DNA of 64,000 nucleotides from Metridium senile (taxonomy: Eukaryota > Cnidaria > Anthozoa > Actiniaria > Metridiidae), in the NCBI GenBank assembly GCA_949775045.1, contig OX459097.1:2019598-2083597 (forward strand), read 5' to 3'. Shown here piece after piece: positions 1 to 10,279 of this stretch (positions are counted from its first letter, which is position 1; each line of letters starts with the position of its first letter). The notes under the pieces are model-generated. The model saw only the letters and a list, made by a program, of their open reading frames with translations, did no database searches and was not told the DNA's origin. The position numbers were made by a program, and so were the translations under genes.

Positions 1-1079
1 TGAAAATATCAAAACTTTTAAATTCATTGATTCCCCGTTTATTTTTAATACGCAAAAAAATATATTAAGAAAACTAACTAGTGACAACTAGCTTATTCCT
101 TCCTTAACTTACTAAGCAAATAAGCTGGTTTTAAATATCAATCAGAGTGTGCAATAGGCGAAAAATCCAAAATGCTCATACTTTGCCAGTTGATAGCATT
201 TGGAGAGCTAGTCACTCAAAAACATTTAGAGATTCGAAAAATAATTATTTTTGGAGAAAATCCACTTTTTTGGATTTTCGGCTTTTGGTCGTTTTTTTTT
301 ACGAGTTTTTTCAACACTTCTTAACCAGGCTCTTTTAAAGTTAAAAATCAATCACACATTTTTTAAAATACCTACGAAAAAACACCAATAAATTTCCTAG
401 GTTTTAGTACATATAACTTTCCAATCGACCGAGTTTTTACTATTTTATGGATTTTTCAATATTGGGTATTTTCTCATTTTTTTCCGAAGCCAAAAATATG
501 CAAAATTAAGGCACGAAAAAAAACAAATTGCCACGATGAATCAACGCATTCGGCTATAACCCAGGTGAAGTACTGTATTTCGACTTATAAAAAATGTAAT
601 AAAATTTTTGGGCTACTAAAATCCAAACGATTTACAGCCATTAATGTTCATGACTTCAAAGCGAAAATTTGACAATGTCACGGTTTTGCGTGACACCATG
701 CCTGGATTGCCATTGCATAAATTATTTCAAAATCACCTTCCCTGGCCTAATTTTTACTTGTTTTCAAAAAAAAGATGTTACAAATTTTGTTTTACCTTGT
801 TTATATGTTGTTTGTGACAGTTTTGGAAGACTTTAGTAGCATATTTGCAGTTAGAAAATCAGAACTTTTATGTAGTGCACTATTAAAATGAATTGCTACC
901 TCGCAAGTAATTTTATTAGTGAGCATTGCGGATTTATGATTCCGAAATCTTACCATACTTTATATATGCATAATATTAACTATAAAATGATATTCACCTT
1001 CGAACACCCTAAAAGGTACCAGCTTGGTCTCTGGTTGTAAATTTTGAATCGTTGATATCAACATTTCAACTGACTAAAA
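1..1079. other. AT-rich non-coding stretch, nothing recognised
   Basis: Reading frames are short and show no protein-family signal. It could be intron or 5' flank of gene A, whose first recognisable exon starts at 1655. No promoter or repeat boundary could be assigned. Confidence 0.5.
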
Positions 1080-1518
1080 GGAAGGACGAACATCCCCGCA
1101 GTTTTCGGATCCGAGTACGAAGCAGACGGAACCTCCAACCGAATACTGTTATCCGAAAAAACGAGACTACGTATACGCCCTGCTGGGAATCGAACTCAAA
1201 CCTGTCGGACGCCTCGATCGGCCCGGGATCCGATTTACAGCGCGACGCACCTTACCGTGGCCACCTAATTAAAGTTTTGTACAAGTTAACCAATGAGAAA
1301 GCGAGAATTTGACCTTAATATAAAAGATACGCCGATTGTCAAACGGTAAACACTTTGAAATGTTCAAAGCGAAAACAAGAATGAAGTTTATAAGTGTCTG
1401 AAAAACCTCCCAGGATGTTTAAATTTGAAAAGGTGTAGCAAATAATTTGAAAAGAGAAACGTTTGAACGCTAAGCTAACTTGTACAAAACTTTAATTGGG
1501 TGGCCACGGTAAGGCGCG
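1080..1518 (-). mobile_element. tRNA-derived SINE-like sequence beside an inverted repeat
   Basis: Read on the minus strand, the segment near 1180-1200 contains GAGTTCGATTCCC, a good match to the RNA polymerase III B box. This suggests a tRNA-derived SINE. Next to it, about 1245-1290 and 1471-1518 form an inverted repeat with the end sequence AAGGTGCGTC / AAGGCGCG followed by TGGCCAC. The whole may be a hairpin MITE that contains or abuts the SINE. The family is not identified. Confidence 0.45.
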
Positions 1519-1654
1519 TTATGCTGTAATAACCACCAGACAACCTTAAGTTTGTTAAATTAGGTTGAGATACCGAACTGATAATTATTATATTATGTTG
1601 TTATAGTTATTTTAACATGGATATTGATAAAGCTTCACACATCTCTTTTTTTAG

Positions 1655-1888
1655 AAAATCGATTAACGGACATCATGCCACTTCTCAATCTAATGCCGCC
1701 TTCAATTCCAATGGATGAAGCGACTGAAAAAGCAAAGGAAATTGCTTTTATCTTCAACCTAGACAATGTAGAAGATCCCCAAGATGAAATTCAAGTTAGG
1801 TGCAGGAAATTCTGTAAGGAAATGATTTCAAGGGGGCAAAGCATTGTTGTACAAGCGTTAAGGAATGAGCTACCAATTGGAATGACAG
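1655..1888 (+). CDS. Gene A, internal exon, unrecognised domain
   Basis: An open exon of 78 codons lies between a pyrimidine-rich acceptor (ctctttttttag) and a donor (ACAG|GTTGGT). Both boundaries are phase 1, as in every other exon of this family, which supports it being real. The peptide is rich in helix-forming residues, for example MDEATEKAKEIAFIFNL and then SIVVQALRNELPIGMTG near its end. It could be a small helical bundle of the death-fold type, but no family motif is clear and I do not name it. The next exon (6519) lies beyond a 3.8 kb foldback element inserted in the intron. Exons further upstream are outside the window or not recognisable. Confidence 0.6.
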
Positions 1889-2495
1889 GTTGGTTAATGT
1901 TTGAATACAATACATTGAAACCTCTCTATTTTGGACATGCAGTGCTGCCAAGAAAAATATCCGTTTTTGCATGGGTTCTGGCTTTTTATTATTGGAGTTT
2001 TTTTTGCAGCATCCATGGAAAATTTAGAACCAAAACTTTTGTCCGCTTTAGAGAAAATTCAGTTTTTCGAGGGTCTGATATAGAGGGGTTTCACTGTATA
2101 TAGACTCGTTCTAGCGTCGTTCACGAATCATCACCTCGCCCATATAAGCGCCGCATCTGAGAGCAATACATTTCATTCACGCACATTAATGCTGCGCTTA
2201 TTCATAAACCTTGGTTTTCACTTTCATCAGTATCGAAAACGGAGACATAAGCATCTTCAGAAATGTGAAAACAAAATATCACAGTAATAATTGGAGTAAT
2301 GAGCGCGTCGGAGTCGCAAAGTGAGGTTTTCGTTTTGATTCTGAATGACCCTGATAAATGAAAAGTAGAATATTGGAATCCGAAGCAAGAAGCAAACAGC
2401 TAATTATGCTGACTCCGATCATTAATTGCAATAAGTGAAAACCGGAATATCAGAATCAGAAGTAAAAGCAAACATGCGCGCAGCCAGTCACTTAA
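1889..2495 (+). other. Gene A intron, left part
   Basis: Non-coding sequence between the gene A exon and the foldback element. The frame stays open for about 70 codons past the donor, but that translation is low-complexity and looks like intron read-through. Nothing else is recognised. Confidence 0.5.
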
Positions 2496-5400
2496 GAGGC
2501 CGTCTCGGTAGTGATCGAGCAAAGCTGGAAATGGCCCAAAAATCGACCCACCTCAAAATTTGTACGATCAAAGCCTATCATTTAACTCATCTATCAGTGC
2601 AGTTGGTTTTGAGAAAAAATGATTTTTCGATTTTTTAGACGCAAAAGTAGTAATTAGCATTTTTGAGACCAACCAACGCTCAAAAACTACAAAAACAAAG
2701 TCTTCTCTAACAAAATCTAAAAGCTTGTTTTCTAAAAATTTCCTATGGGTGATACCTCTATCCTAATGCTATTATAGGACAATAAATTTGTTTGATTTGG
2801 ATTGAAGGGTATTAAGATATTAATTTTTTTTAAGTAGGTGTGAAGTAGGTGACATTCAGATGACTAAAAATCGATGTAGTTTTCATGACTCAAAGATGTC
2901 CTTGATTTCTTCTGAAAGCTCTATGTTTATGTTAACTTTAGGTGTGTTAAAATCCGCGGGCAACTATTTTCCTTTATACGAAAATCGGAGTTCATTTATA
3001 GTAATTTCAAGTTTTCGCAATTATCACGCAATCGAACTGTCATCGATAAACCAGACCGTAAACAGCAAAATACTATTAGTATTAGGCTAAAATGGTTTGC
3101 TGAAACTTAAAAACATTCATTACCTTGTAAAGAGTTAAAAATTGAAAAAACAAGAGTGAATTTAAAAATAAAGCGAACTATTTTTGACTACGGACAATAT
3201 GCTTCGAATATGCTAATTAGGTAAACATTGACAGCGACAAGAAAAACAAACTTTTTCCATTGGAATTTCTCAATTAAGCCTTTGTATTCAACGATTAGAT
3301 TAAAAAGAAGCTATTTTAAATCTTATGAAACACATCGAAGCCCTGTCGATATAAAATAAATGTTGGAAAAATTGATTAACTGTTTGACGTGTGTGGCCTT
3401 GTCAATTTCATTGTAATTTGCCTTGTAAAAACACACGACAAGTACAGCAATAGATATATTTTGAAAACTTTGCTTTTACGAAAAAAAATACGATAGTCTT
3501 TCCTGTCTAAGCTATTACATCTTATTTCAATTGCGCTAAAAGCTTGGCAATGTTTAGTTCATGTTGTAAAAAAAATCTACTTGACTCGCCGCAAGACAGT
3601 CAGCTAAGAACTGATTTCGCAAGCACGACCCTCGAATCTTTATTTTCTTTGATAAGTTTGTTTTACAAGAATTACTTACAATACGACACATTCAGTAGCT
3701 TGTTCACAGTACTAGTTAGTAAAGCGAACTTCATGGCAAAGTGTGGAATAGGCGTTTATCTTGGGAAAGAGCGTGGTAGCTCTTTTTACATCGTCGAAAA
3801 ATAGATGAAGAAACGGTATCGATAGCACAATCAAGCTCGACATAACTTCCCATTTATAAACAAACTGGGCATTTCCTACGAAGGAGATCTCATACTTTAC
3901 AGAGCAATTAAGACTCCAGCTATTTTCAGATGTGTCTACTAGCTTCAACTGATTATTTCAATGAATTAATTATTAGAATATCACACTTTTGCTTTGCTGT
4001 AAAGAGATATTTGAATCAGCTGAGTAACGACGTACTCAGTATGTGTGACAGATATCGAGATGAAATTGGTATTTATTGGAGAGGTCGACATATATAAGCA
4101 TTGATATATCAGGCTTCAAACATAGTTGGATCAGATGATTTGATGCGCGTAATTAAAGTGACGCGATATACATGATATAAACTACACATTCAATAAGTTT
4201 TCAATCAAAATTGTAATAATAATTGTGTTCCATTAAATTAGCAATATGTCGACCGTGTAGAGAAACGTATGGTGGTATAAAGCTAACTGAAAATACCGAT
4301 ACAGTAAGTAAGCCATAGTCATTTCCTTTGCAATAAACTCAACGCCAAAAGGCGCAAAAGTATCACATTTTATAGTATCAACTATCCCCCAAAACACATT
4401 CTCGATCATATCGGTGATTGACAAATTAAAATACTTATTTTCGATTTCATTTACAATTATATTTCTCACTTGTCAGTTTTTTCATGATCTATAACAAGAC
4501 AATGTATATATCAAACATAAAATCATGAATAAATTAAAGTAATTACATAAAGATAAATGGGAATAAAAAAGTAATAGAGGGCTAATAAGGGTCTGCTTAC
4601 GCAGGCTAGGTAGAATATGATTATAACTAAAGCTTTTTGTGTTCTAAAAATTTGATTTTAGGTCAGCTCTAAACAAAAACAAAATCATTTGAACTGATTA
4701 ATTCGCTTAATAATCGCGCACTAAATCTTATCTGAATTCGACCACGCCCTTTATGGCTGTTGGCCGTGCATTCAGTAAGACTATTATAAGTCACTCATAG
4801 CAACAGGTTAGTGAAATCAGGCACAGCGATATAAATTACAGTGTTGATCCTGCAGATGATATTATTCAACGTTTAAAACAACTACACATTGAACAGTAGC
4901 ATTGTAAGGAATCGATATACCACCCATCCTCTTCACAAGATACTGCGTCATCTCAAAAAGAGTCTAGCCCTTTGTCAAAAGAAGAAGACCCCCACAATAT
5001 AACATGTGATGCATTGAATAGTTTCCTTGTAATATCAAGCCTTAATCCAGTTGAACAGGTCCTTACACGTCCAAAAGAATGTCACTACAACCACCAGCCA
5101 CATACCCCTTCTATATCCTCCCAGAACGGTGCTAGCTAGCTTGTATCTGTTTGTACCCAGTGAATACGGTAGATGAAATTGCAACTTTTCAAACACGTTC
5201 TTTCCTAGAGTGGACAGAATTGAAGCAGATTCGAAGAGGCAAATCAGGTGTTCTTTAACTCAAACAATAACGGCTGAATCTACTCTAAAGGCTAAAACAG
5301 CTACTTAACAAGTACAATGTCGATCAGGGGTCTATAGAAAATCTAAATTAGACATGTAATAGACGAAAAATCGCAAATTACATAATGAAATTGACAAGGC

Positions 5401-6300
5401 CACACACGTCAAACAGTTAATCAATTTTTCCAACATTTATTTTATATCGACAGGGCTTCGATGTGTTTCATAAGATTTAAAATAGCTTCTTTTTAATCTA
5501 ATCGTTGGATACAAAGGCTTAATTGAGAAATTCCAATGGAAAAAGTTTGCTCTTCTTGTCGCTGTCAATGTTTACCTAATTAGCATATTCGAAGCATATT
5601 GTCCGTAGTCAAAAATAGTTCGCTTTATTTTTAAATTCACTCTTGTTTTTTCAATTTTTAACTCTTTACAAGGTAATGAATGTTTTTAAGTTTCAGCAAA
5701 CCATTTTAGCCTAATACTAATAGTATTTTGCTGTTTACGGTCTGGTTTATCGATGACAGTTCGATTGCGTGATAATTGCGAAAACTTGAAATTACTATAA
5801 ATGAACTCCGATTTTCGTATAAAGGAAAATAGTTGCCCGCGGATTTTAACACACCAAAAGTTAACATAAACATAGAGCTTTCAGATGAAATCAAGGACAT
5901 CTTTGAGTCATGAAAACTACATCGATTTTTAGTCATCTGAATGTCACCTACTTCACACCTACTTAAAAAAAATTAATATCTTAATACCCTTCAATCCAAA
6001 TCAAACAAATTTATTGTCCTATAATAGCATTAGGATAGAGGTATCACCCATAGGAAATTTTTAGAAAACAAGCTTTTAGATTTTGTTAGAGAAGACTTTG
6101 TTTTTGTAGTTTTTGAGCGTTGGTTGGTCTCAAAAATGCTAATTACTACTTTTGCGTCTAAAAAATCGAAAAATCATTTTTTCTCAAAACCAACTGCACT
6201 GATAGATGAGTTAAATGATAGGCTTTGATCGTACAAATTTTGAGGTGGGTCGATTTTTGGGCCATTTCCAGCTTTGCTCGATCACTACCGAGACGGCCTC
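2496..6300. mobile_element. 3.8 kb foldback DNA transposon with TTAA target duplication
   Basis: Positions 2496-3422 and 5373-6300 are near-identical inverted copies of about 927 bp. The tips read GAGGCCGTCTCGG and its complement, and each is flanked outside by TTAA (2492-2495 and 6301-6304). A TTAA target duplication is the hallmark of piggyBac and Kolobok superfamilies; which one cannot be decided here. The inner 1.95 kb has no transposase-length frame, so this is a non-autonomous copy mobilised in trans. It sits in an intron of gene A. The arms differ at only a few positions, which suggests a young insertion or arm homogenisation. Confidence 0.85.
4852..5139 (+). pseudogene. Decayed coding-like fragment inside the foldback element
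   Basis: One frame runs for 96 codons with a single internal stop (4897-4899) and reads like protein, rich in Ser, Gln and Glu (SSSQDTASSQKESSPL). It has no start codon and no recognisable domain. It may be a captured or ancestral exon piece carried by the element, or chance. Confidence 0.25.
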
Positions 6301-6359
6301 TTAATCATCTTAGGGAACTTTCATTTTCAAAACCACCTGTTGTCTTTTCCAAATGTTAC

Positions 6360-6391
6360 CCTCCCCCCCCCCCCCCCGCCCCCCCCCCCCT
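6360..6391. repeat. Poly-C tract
   Basis: A run of cytosines with a single interruption, directly right of the foldback element. Two small proline-rich open frames across it are artefacts of the tract. Confidence 0.8.
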
Positions 6392-6518
6392 TTCCTGGTT
6401 GGCAAAAATATCATTATGAACGCCTTCCCAAAATAAGCGCCATATTAAAAACCGACGAGTAGATACGGTGATATCGACGTCGCAATACCAAACAATGTTG
6501 ATTTGATTCATTATTTAG

Positions 6519-6600
6519 GCCCACTTCAATTTGAACATGACCTCCCAGTAAAATATATGGATTTAAAGACAAAAGATACCTTATCCAAAGCATTGACAGG
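6519..6600 (+). CDS. Gene A, exon encoding the first part of a death domain
   Basis: The exon follows acceptor ttatttag and ends at donor GACAG|GTGAGA, both phase 1. It encodes about 27 residues, including LPVKYMDLKTKDTLSKAL, which suits helix 1 of a death domain. The open frame continues past the donor to 6694, but the strong GTGAGA donor and correct phase into the exon at 6748 make splicing at 6600 the better model. Together with the next exon it gives the C-terminal death domain of gene A. Confidence 0.65.
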
Positions 6601-6747
6601 TGAGAAAAATCTAGACACGGGATTTAAGGAAAATTATATTAGACTTTTATGTACAAATTTGCATCACTTAAAAAAAGATGGGGTGAAAATGTAAAGAAAA
6701 AAGGAAAATTTCTTACCTTACTAAACATCAACTTTACTTCTTTTCAG

Positions 6748-6944
6748 TACGTAAAATGGAATGGAAGACATTTGCTCTAGACAAAGTCAAGTTATCCGTA
6801 GAAGACATTAACTTTTTAGATGTCAGAGAAAAAAATCCTGTTCTTTGGATCTTGAATGAACATTGCGGAGACTGGTCTGTGGATGAACTCTATACAGCTA
6901 TTGTAGATTGTGGAGCAAATGCTATCGCAGATCGCTATCTTTAA
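6748..6944 (+). CDS. Gene A, terminal exon, death domain and stop
   Basis: Acceptor ttcttttcag is followed, in phase 1, by 64 codons and a TAA at 6942-6944. The peptide has death-domain features: W at the start of helix 2 (MEWKTFALDKVKLSVEDI), a central L/I pattern, and a final helix pair DELYTAIVDCGANAIADRYL. Death domains are six-helix modules that assemble with each other in apoptosis and innate-immune signalling. Here the domain is split over two exons, unlike the single-exon DDs of genes B and C, so gene A is a more distant relative. It is the 3' end of the gene. Confidence 0.7.
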
Positions 6945-7306
6945 AGCCAAATAACTTTCTAGTTTTCGCATTTGGAAAATGTTTAAGTAGAAATATTGGT
7001 AGGATAGAAATACTAAAATATCAGTTTCCCTGTAAACATCTCTAATTTTAAACATCCTTGGGTAGAAGATAAGGAGACACGACGTTAAACTAGAGTTGTG
7101 AAAAGTAATAGAAAAAAAAATTGAAATGAAAAAAGAAATGAAAAAAATAATAAGATAGATATTTTACACAAGTAATGAAAGACGATCTAGATTGTCCAAG
7201 ATTTTGATGTTTTACACTTTCTATCAATGTATTAATAAGGTTTTATATCGTGTTGAGCTGTTGCACTAAGAGGTTGACCGAATATTTCAGAGATGCGATT
7301 TTCTAA
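6945..7306. other. 3' flank of gene A
   Basis: AT-rich sequence after the stop codon, presumably 3' UTR and spacer. No consensus AATAAA was located with confidence and there is no coding signal. Confidence 0.4.
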
Positions 7307-7449
7307 ATTACCGTCATCCTTTGCAGACTTGGAGTGTTCACTGCTTTCAGTTGGCTGCGAAAAAGACTGTAAACGAATAAGCAATCATCACACGTGCATG
7401 TTTACCGAAACGAATCTGTTGTCGCAGCCTGCAAAGGATGTCGGTAATA
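7307..7449. mobile_element. Small palindromic MITE (ATTACCGWCATCCTTTGCAG ends)
   Basis: The left end (attaccgtcatcctttgcag) is repeated inverted at the right end (ctgcaaaggatgtcggtaat). The same TTTGCAGRCTT motif recurs in the palindrome of the upstream module (12250-12550 and 59890-60140), so these are one repeat family. Confidence 0.6.
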
Positions 7450-7913
7450 TGTACATAATTTCTGACTTGCACATAACATTTTTTCAATAATAACAGAAGA
7501 TCTGAATATCCGAAAAATATCCATAATCAAACCAAGACAATCGATCTCAGTTATCTTCCAGTCGTGGCATTTATTAATAATACCTCAGCTTCCGAATGAC
7601 CAACATAACAAATTAGAAGAAGAGAGGACAGGGATGCCGGCGACCCTCTATTCTTTTTCTGACAATATAGTTATTTTTATCTGGCAACCAAGATACTGCA
7701 ATTAATTGTATATTGTTTGATTTAGAATGACGGCGATGTATTTACTTACAGGGGTCTAACGTCCCATGCATCAGCTTACAGCTATTTCTTTATCTAAATA
7801 TAGTCATATTATTACCTGATCTTACAAAGTACGACTTACTACTGCTTTGATGGTTAATTATTATTATTATAATTTCTTGTTATTTTTATGATTGCTTCAC
7901 ATTTATCGTTAGC
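7450..7913. other. Spacer, nothing recognised
   Basis: No coding or repeat signal I can support. Confidence 0.4.
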
Positions 7914-8269
7914 TGCGTGGTTGCAGTGTACGCCTTGAATATAGCGGTCTGTACATATAGTTAATTGTAACATTGCGCATCGAGATGATGTGAAATGCGC
8001 TATATAAGCACACTTTATATTACATACTAACCACGTACTACAGTAAGCAGCGCTTGGCTGCAGTGTACGCCATATATAGTGGATCGTACATATAGTTAAT
8101 TGTAAAGCGCATCGAGATGATGTGAAATGCGCTATATAAGCACACTTTATATTACATACTAACCACGTACTATTGTAAGCAGCGCTTGGCTGCAGTGTAT
8201 GCCATAAATAGTTGATCGTACATATAGTTAATTGTAAAGCGCATCGAGATGATGTGAAATGTCTATATA
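7914..8269. repeat. Tandem array of a 132-bp unit with GCGCAT..ATGCGCTATATAAG core
   Basis: The core gcgcatcgagatgatg starts at 7975, 8107 and 8239, giving an exact 132-bp period over about 2.7 units. The unit holds the short hairpin AAGCGC..GCGCTATATAAG, which is also seen singly near 57005-57055 and, mutated, at the tail of the LINE remnant at 18.5 kb. An open minus-strand frame of 150 codons across the array is a by-product of the period being divisible by 3. Confidence 0.8.
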
Positions 8270-9109
8270 CCTTATTATAGGAAATTAACGCTTCATCTAT
8301 TTTCAAAATTCGCGTTAATTTAGGTCACGAGAATTTCCTTTAACGTTATTTAAAACGTAGATGATAAAGTTGGATGTTAATTTAAAAAATACTATTTTTG
8401 ATTTTTACCCAAAAGGATACAATCTGATTAAATGTCAAACGACCCGCAAATTATAGTGCATCCTCCGGGTCTATCTCATCGTACCCTAGAAACTAGAGGG
8501 TTTCTTGTTCTATTATTCGTATTTATCATTTGTACGTCTGCGTCTAGCCAAATGAGCCTATTCTTTTGAATTCGCCGAGCCAATCAGAAGCGAGGGATCG
8601 CTGCGTGACCCCGGCCTTCTGATTGGTTTAAGTCTATGAAGATCTTTGATTGGATGAAAGGTGACAGCAAGATATCAACAAGTTTCCAAGTTTCCAAATA
8701 TGGCTATAATTGACGTTGTCATTCAATACAGCATGGAAGTGAGATTCTAAGCTCATTTGGCCAGGGGTTAGTTTCGTTGAATCACAAACCATAAACAAAC
8801 CGTCAAATTTACAAACGCTAAAGCGAACGATAAAGCAAGGAGAAAATAACCTCTGGTACCCAGGGTAATCTCATCGTCACTACTCGAATCTTCTGATGAA
8901 TATTATTGGACATCAGATGCGTCCTTTAGGTTTTCGTTTTGTTTTGATTGATTTGTTATTTGGCTCGATCGCGTTAATTTCCTTTAAAAATCTTTAGTCC
9001 CTTTTCGCGTAAAGTTTCTTCATTTGAAAGCATTTCTCCCTCTGAATAGCGTTAATTTAGGTCACGTGAATTTAAAGTATATTAATATGTCCGATTTCCT
9101 ATAATAAGG
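8270..9109. mobile_element. 840-bp non-autonomous TIR element with TA target duplication
   Basis: Ends read CCTTATTATAGGAAAT and the complement, each flanked by TA. A second inner pair, gcgttaatttaggtcacg, occurs near both ends (8313 and 9047) but in the same orientation. A TA duplication suits the Tc1/mariner group. No transposase frame is present. Confidence 0.65.
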
Positions 9110-9125
9110 TAAACATCGCATTACA

Positions 9126-9530
9126 TTGGCCAATACCAAATTGAGTAGAGGACTGGGAACTAGTTTGTCTAATTAATGTAATTAAGAAATGAATCTCATA
9201 ATTAAATAGAGCACATTAAGATATGTATGATTCCTGAGTTTGGTTGCATTTGGTTGTATTCTGACCAAGATACAGCCTCATAAAATTGCCTAAAAATAGA
9301 AGGAAATGTATCATGGTTTGGAAGAACGCCTGTTCCTCCAATCCATACATTCCTTTGTAATTTTGGACAGTTTTGAATGGCTGCAACTCACTCAATATCC
9401 AACCAAAAGCACCACATCTCAGGAATCTTGCATATCTTGATCTGCTGTTTTATATTATGAGGTTCATTTCTTAATTAAATTAATTAGGGAAACTAGTACC
9501 CAGTCCTCTACTCGATTTGGTATTGGCCAA
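9126..9530. mobile_element. 405-bp palindromic MITE
   Basis: About 40 bp at the left end (from ttggccaataccaaattgag) are repeated inverted at the right end, ending in tggtattggccaa. The interior is weakly palindromic too. No coding capacity. Confidence 0.75.
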
Positions 9531-9539
9531 TTGCATACT

Positions 9540-9700
9540 AAATTTGTTTTAGGTATTGGTATTAGTATAAATTATTTTATCAATGAGGTTTGTAGTAACT
9601 ACAGTATCCTGAGTTATTATATTAAATTGAACTTAAAATAAATAATGTTTTATTGTTGTTGTTGTTGTTGTTGTTAATGTGTTGTCATTCCTGGGGGTAT
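9540..9700 (-). mobile_element. Retroposon 3' end with (TTG)n tail, copy 1
   Basis: The sequence before and after the TTG/CAA microsatellite (aataaataat, then ttaatgtgtt and cattcc) matches a second locus at 57945-58075. Shared flanks plus a simple-repeat tail suggest a SINE or LINE 3' end, with minus orientation because the tail would read (CAA)n. The class is uncertain. Confidence 0.5.
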
Positions 9701-10279
9701 TTAGGGGTAAAAGTATTGTGTAGATCACAGACAGCTTTACCGCGCGCCATATTGAAAAACGTTTTATATTGAGTGCGCAGACGGGCTTCCTGTGGTATAT
9801 ATCTTTGAGTGCAGAGATGGGATTCATGTGGACTTTCCCACTTGATCTTCTGGGAAACAGGCACGTTTTCGAAGAGGGTAGAACTTTGACAACATATACA
9901 ACTCTCTTCGATTTCTATCGTGAGTGAGAAATTCGCACGCGATTTGCGATTCAACACGACAACCAATCACCACAGGAAGCCCAACCGCACGCAAAATACA
10001 GTTTTTAGGCTCTCGAAGGGCGGGAAAAATTTTTGCGTGAAAAAATTCCTTACATCGACTAGTTGGGCTGCCTGTTGGTGGATACCGCATAAAAACATAA
10101 AACGAAAATAAACATGGCTATGTAAATGAAAAGCGATGGGCCCTTCCTTTTTCGATATCCTAAAAGATACTAAATTACTGATTATTACCCCTACGAGATA
10201 CGCCTAGCATACCTAATACTTTTACTCCTGAGTCCCTCCCCCCTGGTATTTGATAGTGACCGAATAGTTAATAAATAAG
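9701..10279. other. Spacer before the gene B upstream module
   Basis: Several overlapping short frames occur on both strands, but none resembles a known protein or is conserved at the other upstream modules. Confidence 0.4.

Noticed and set aside
1052..1312. 86-codon plus-strand frame
   Set aside because: Falls on the tRNA-like SINE and hairpin and is better explained by them.
2860..5936. Two matching 76-codon frames on opposite strands
   Set aside because: They lie in the inverted arms of the foldback element and show no protein features.
7854..8306. 150-codon minus-strand frame with internal repeats
   Set aside because: Produced by the 132-bp tandem array, whose period is a multiple of 3.
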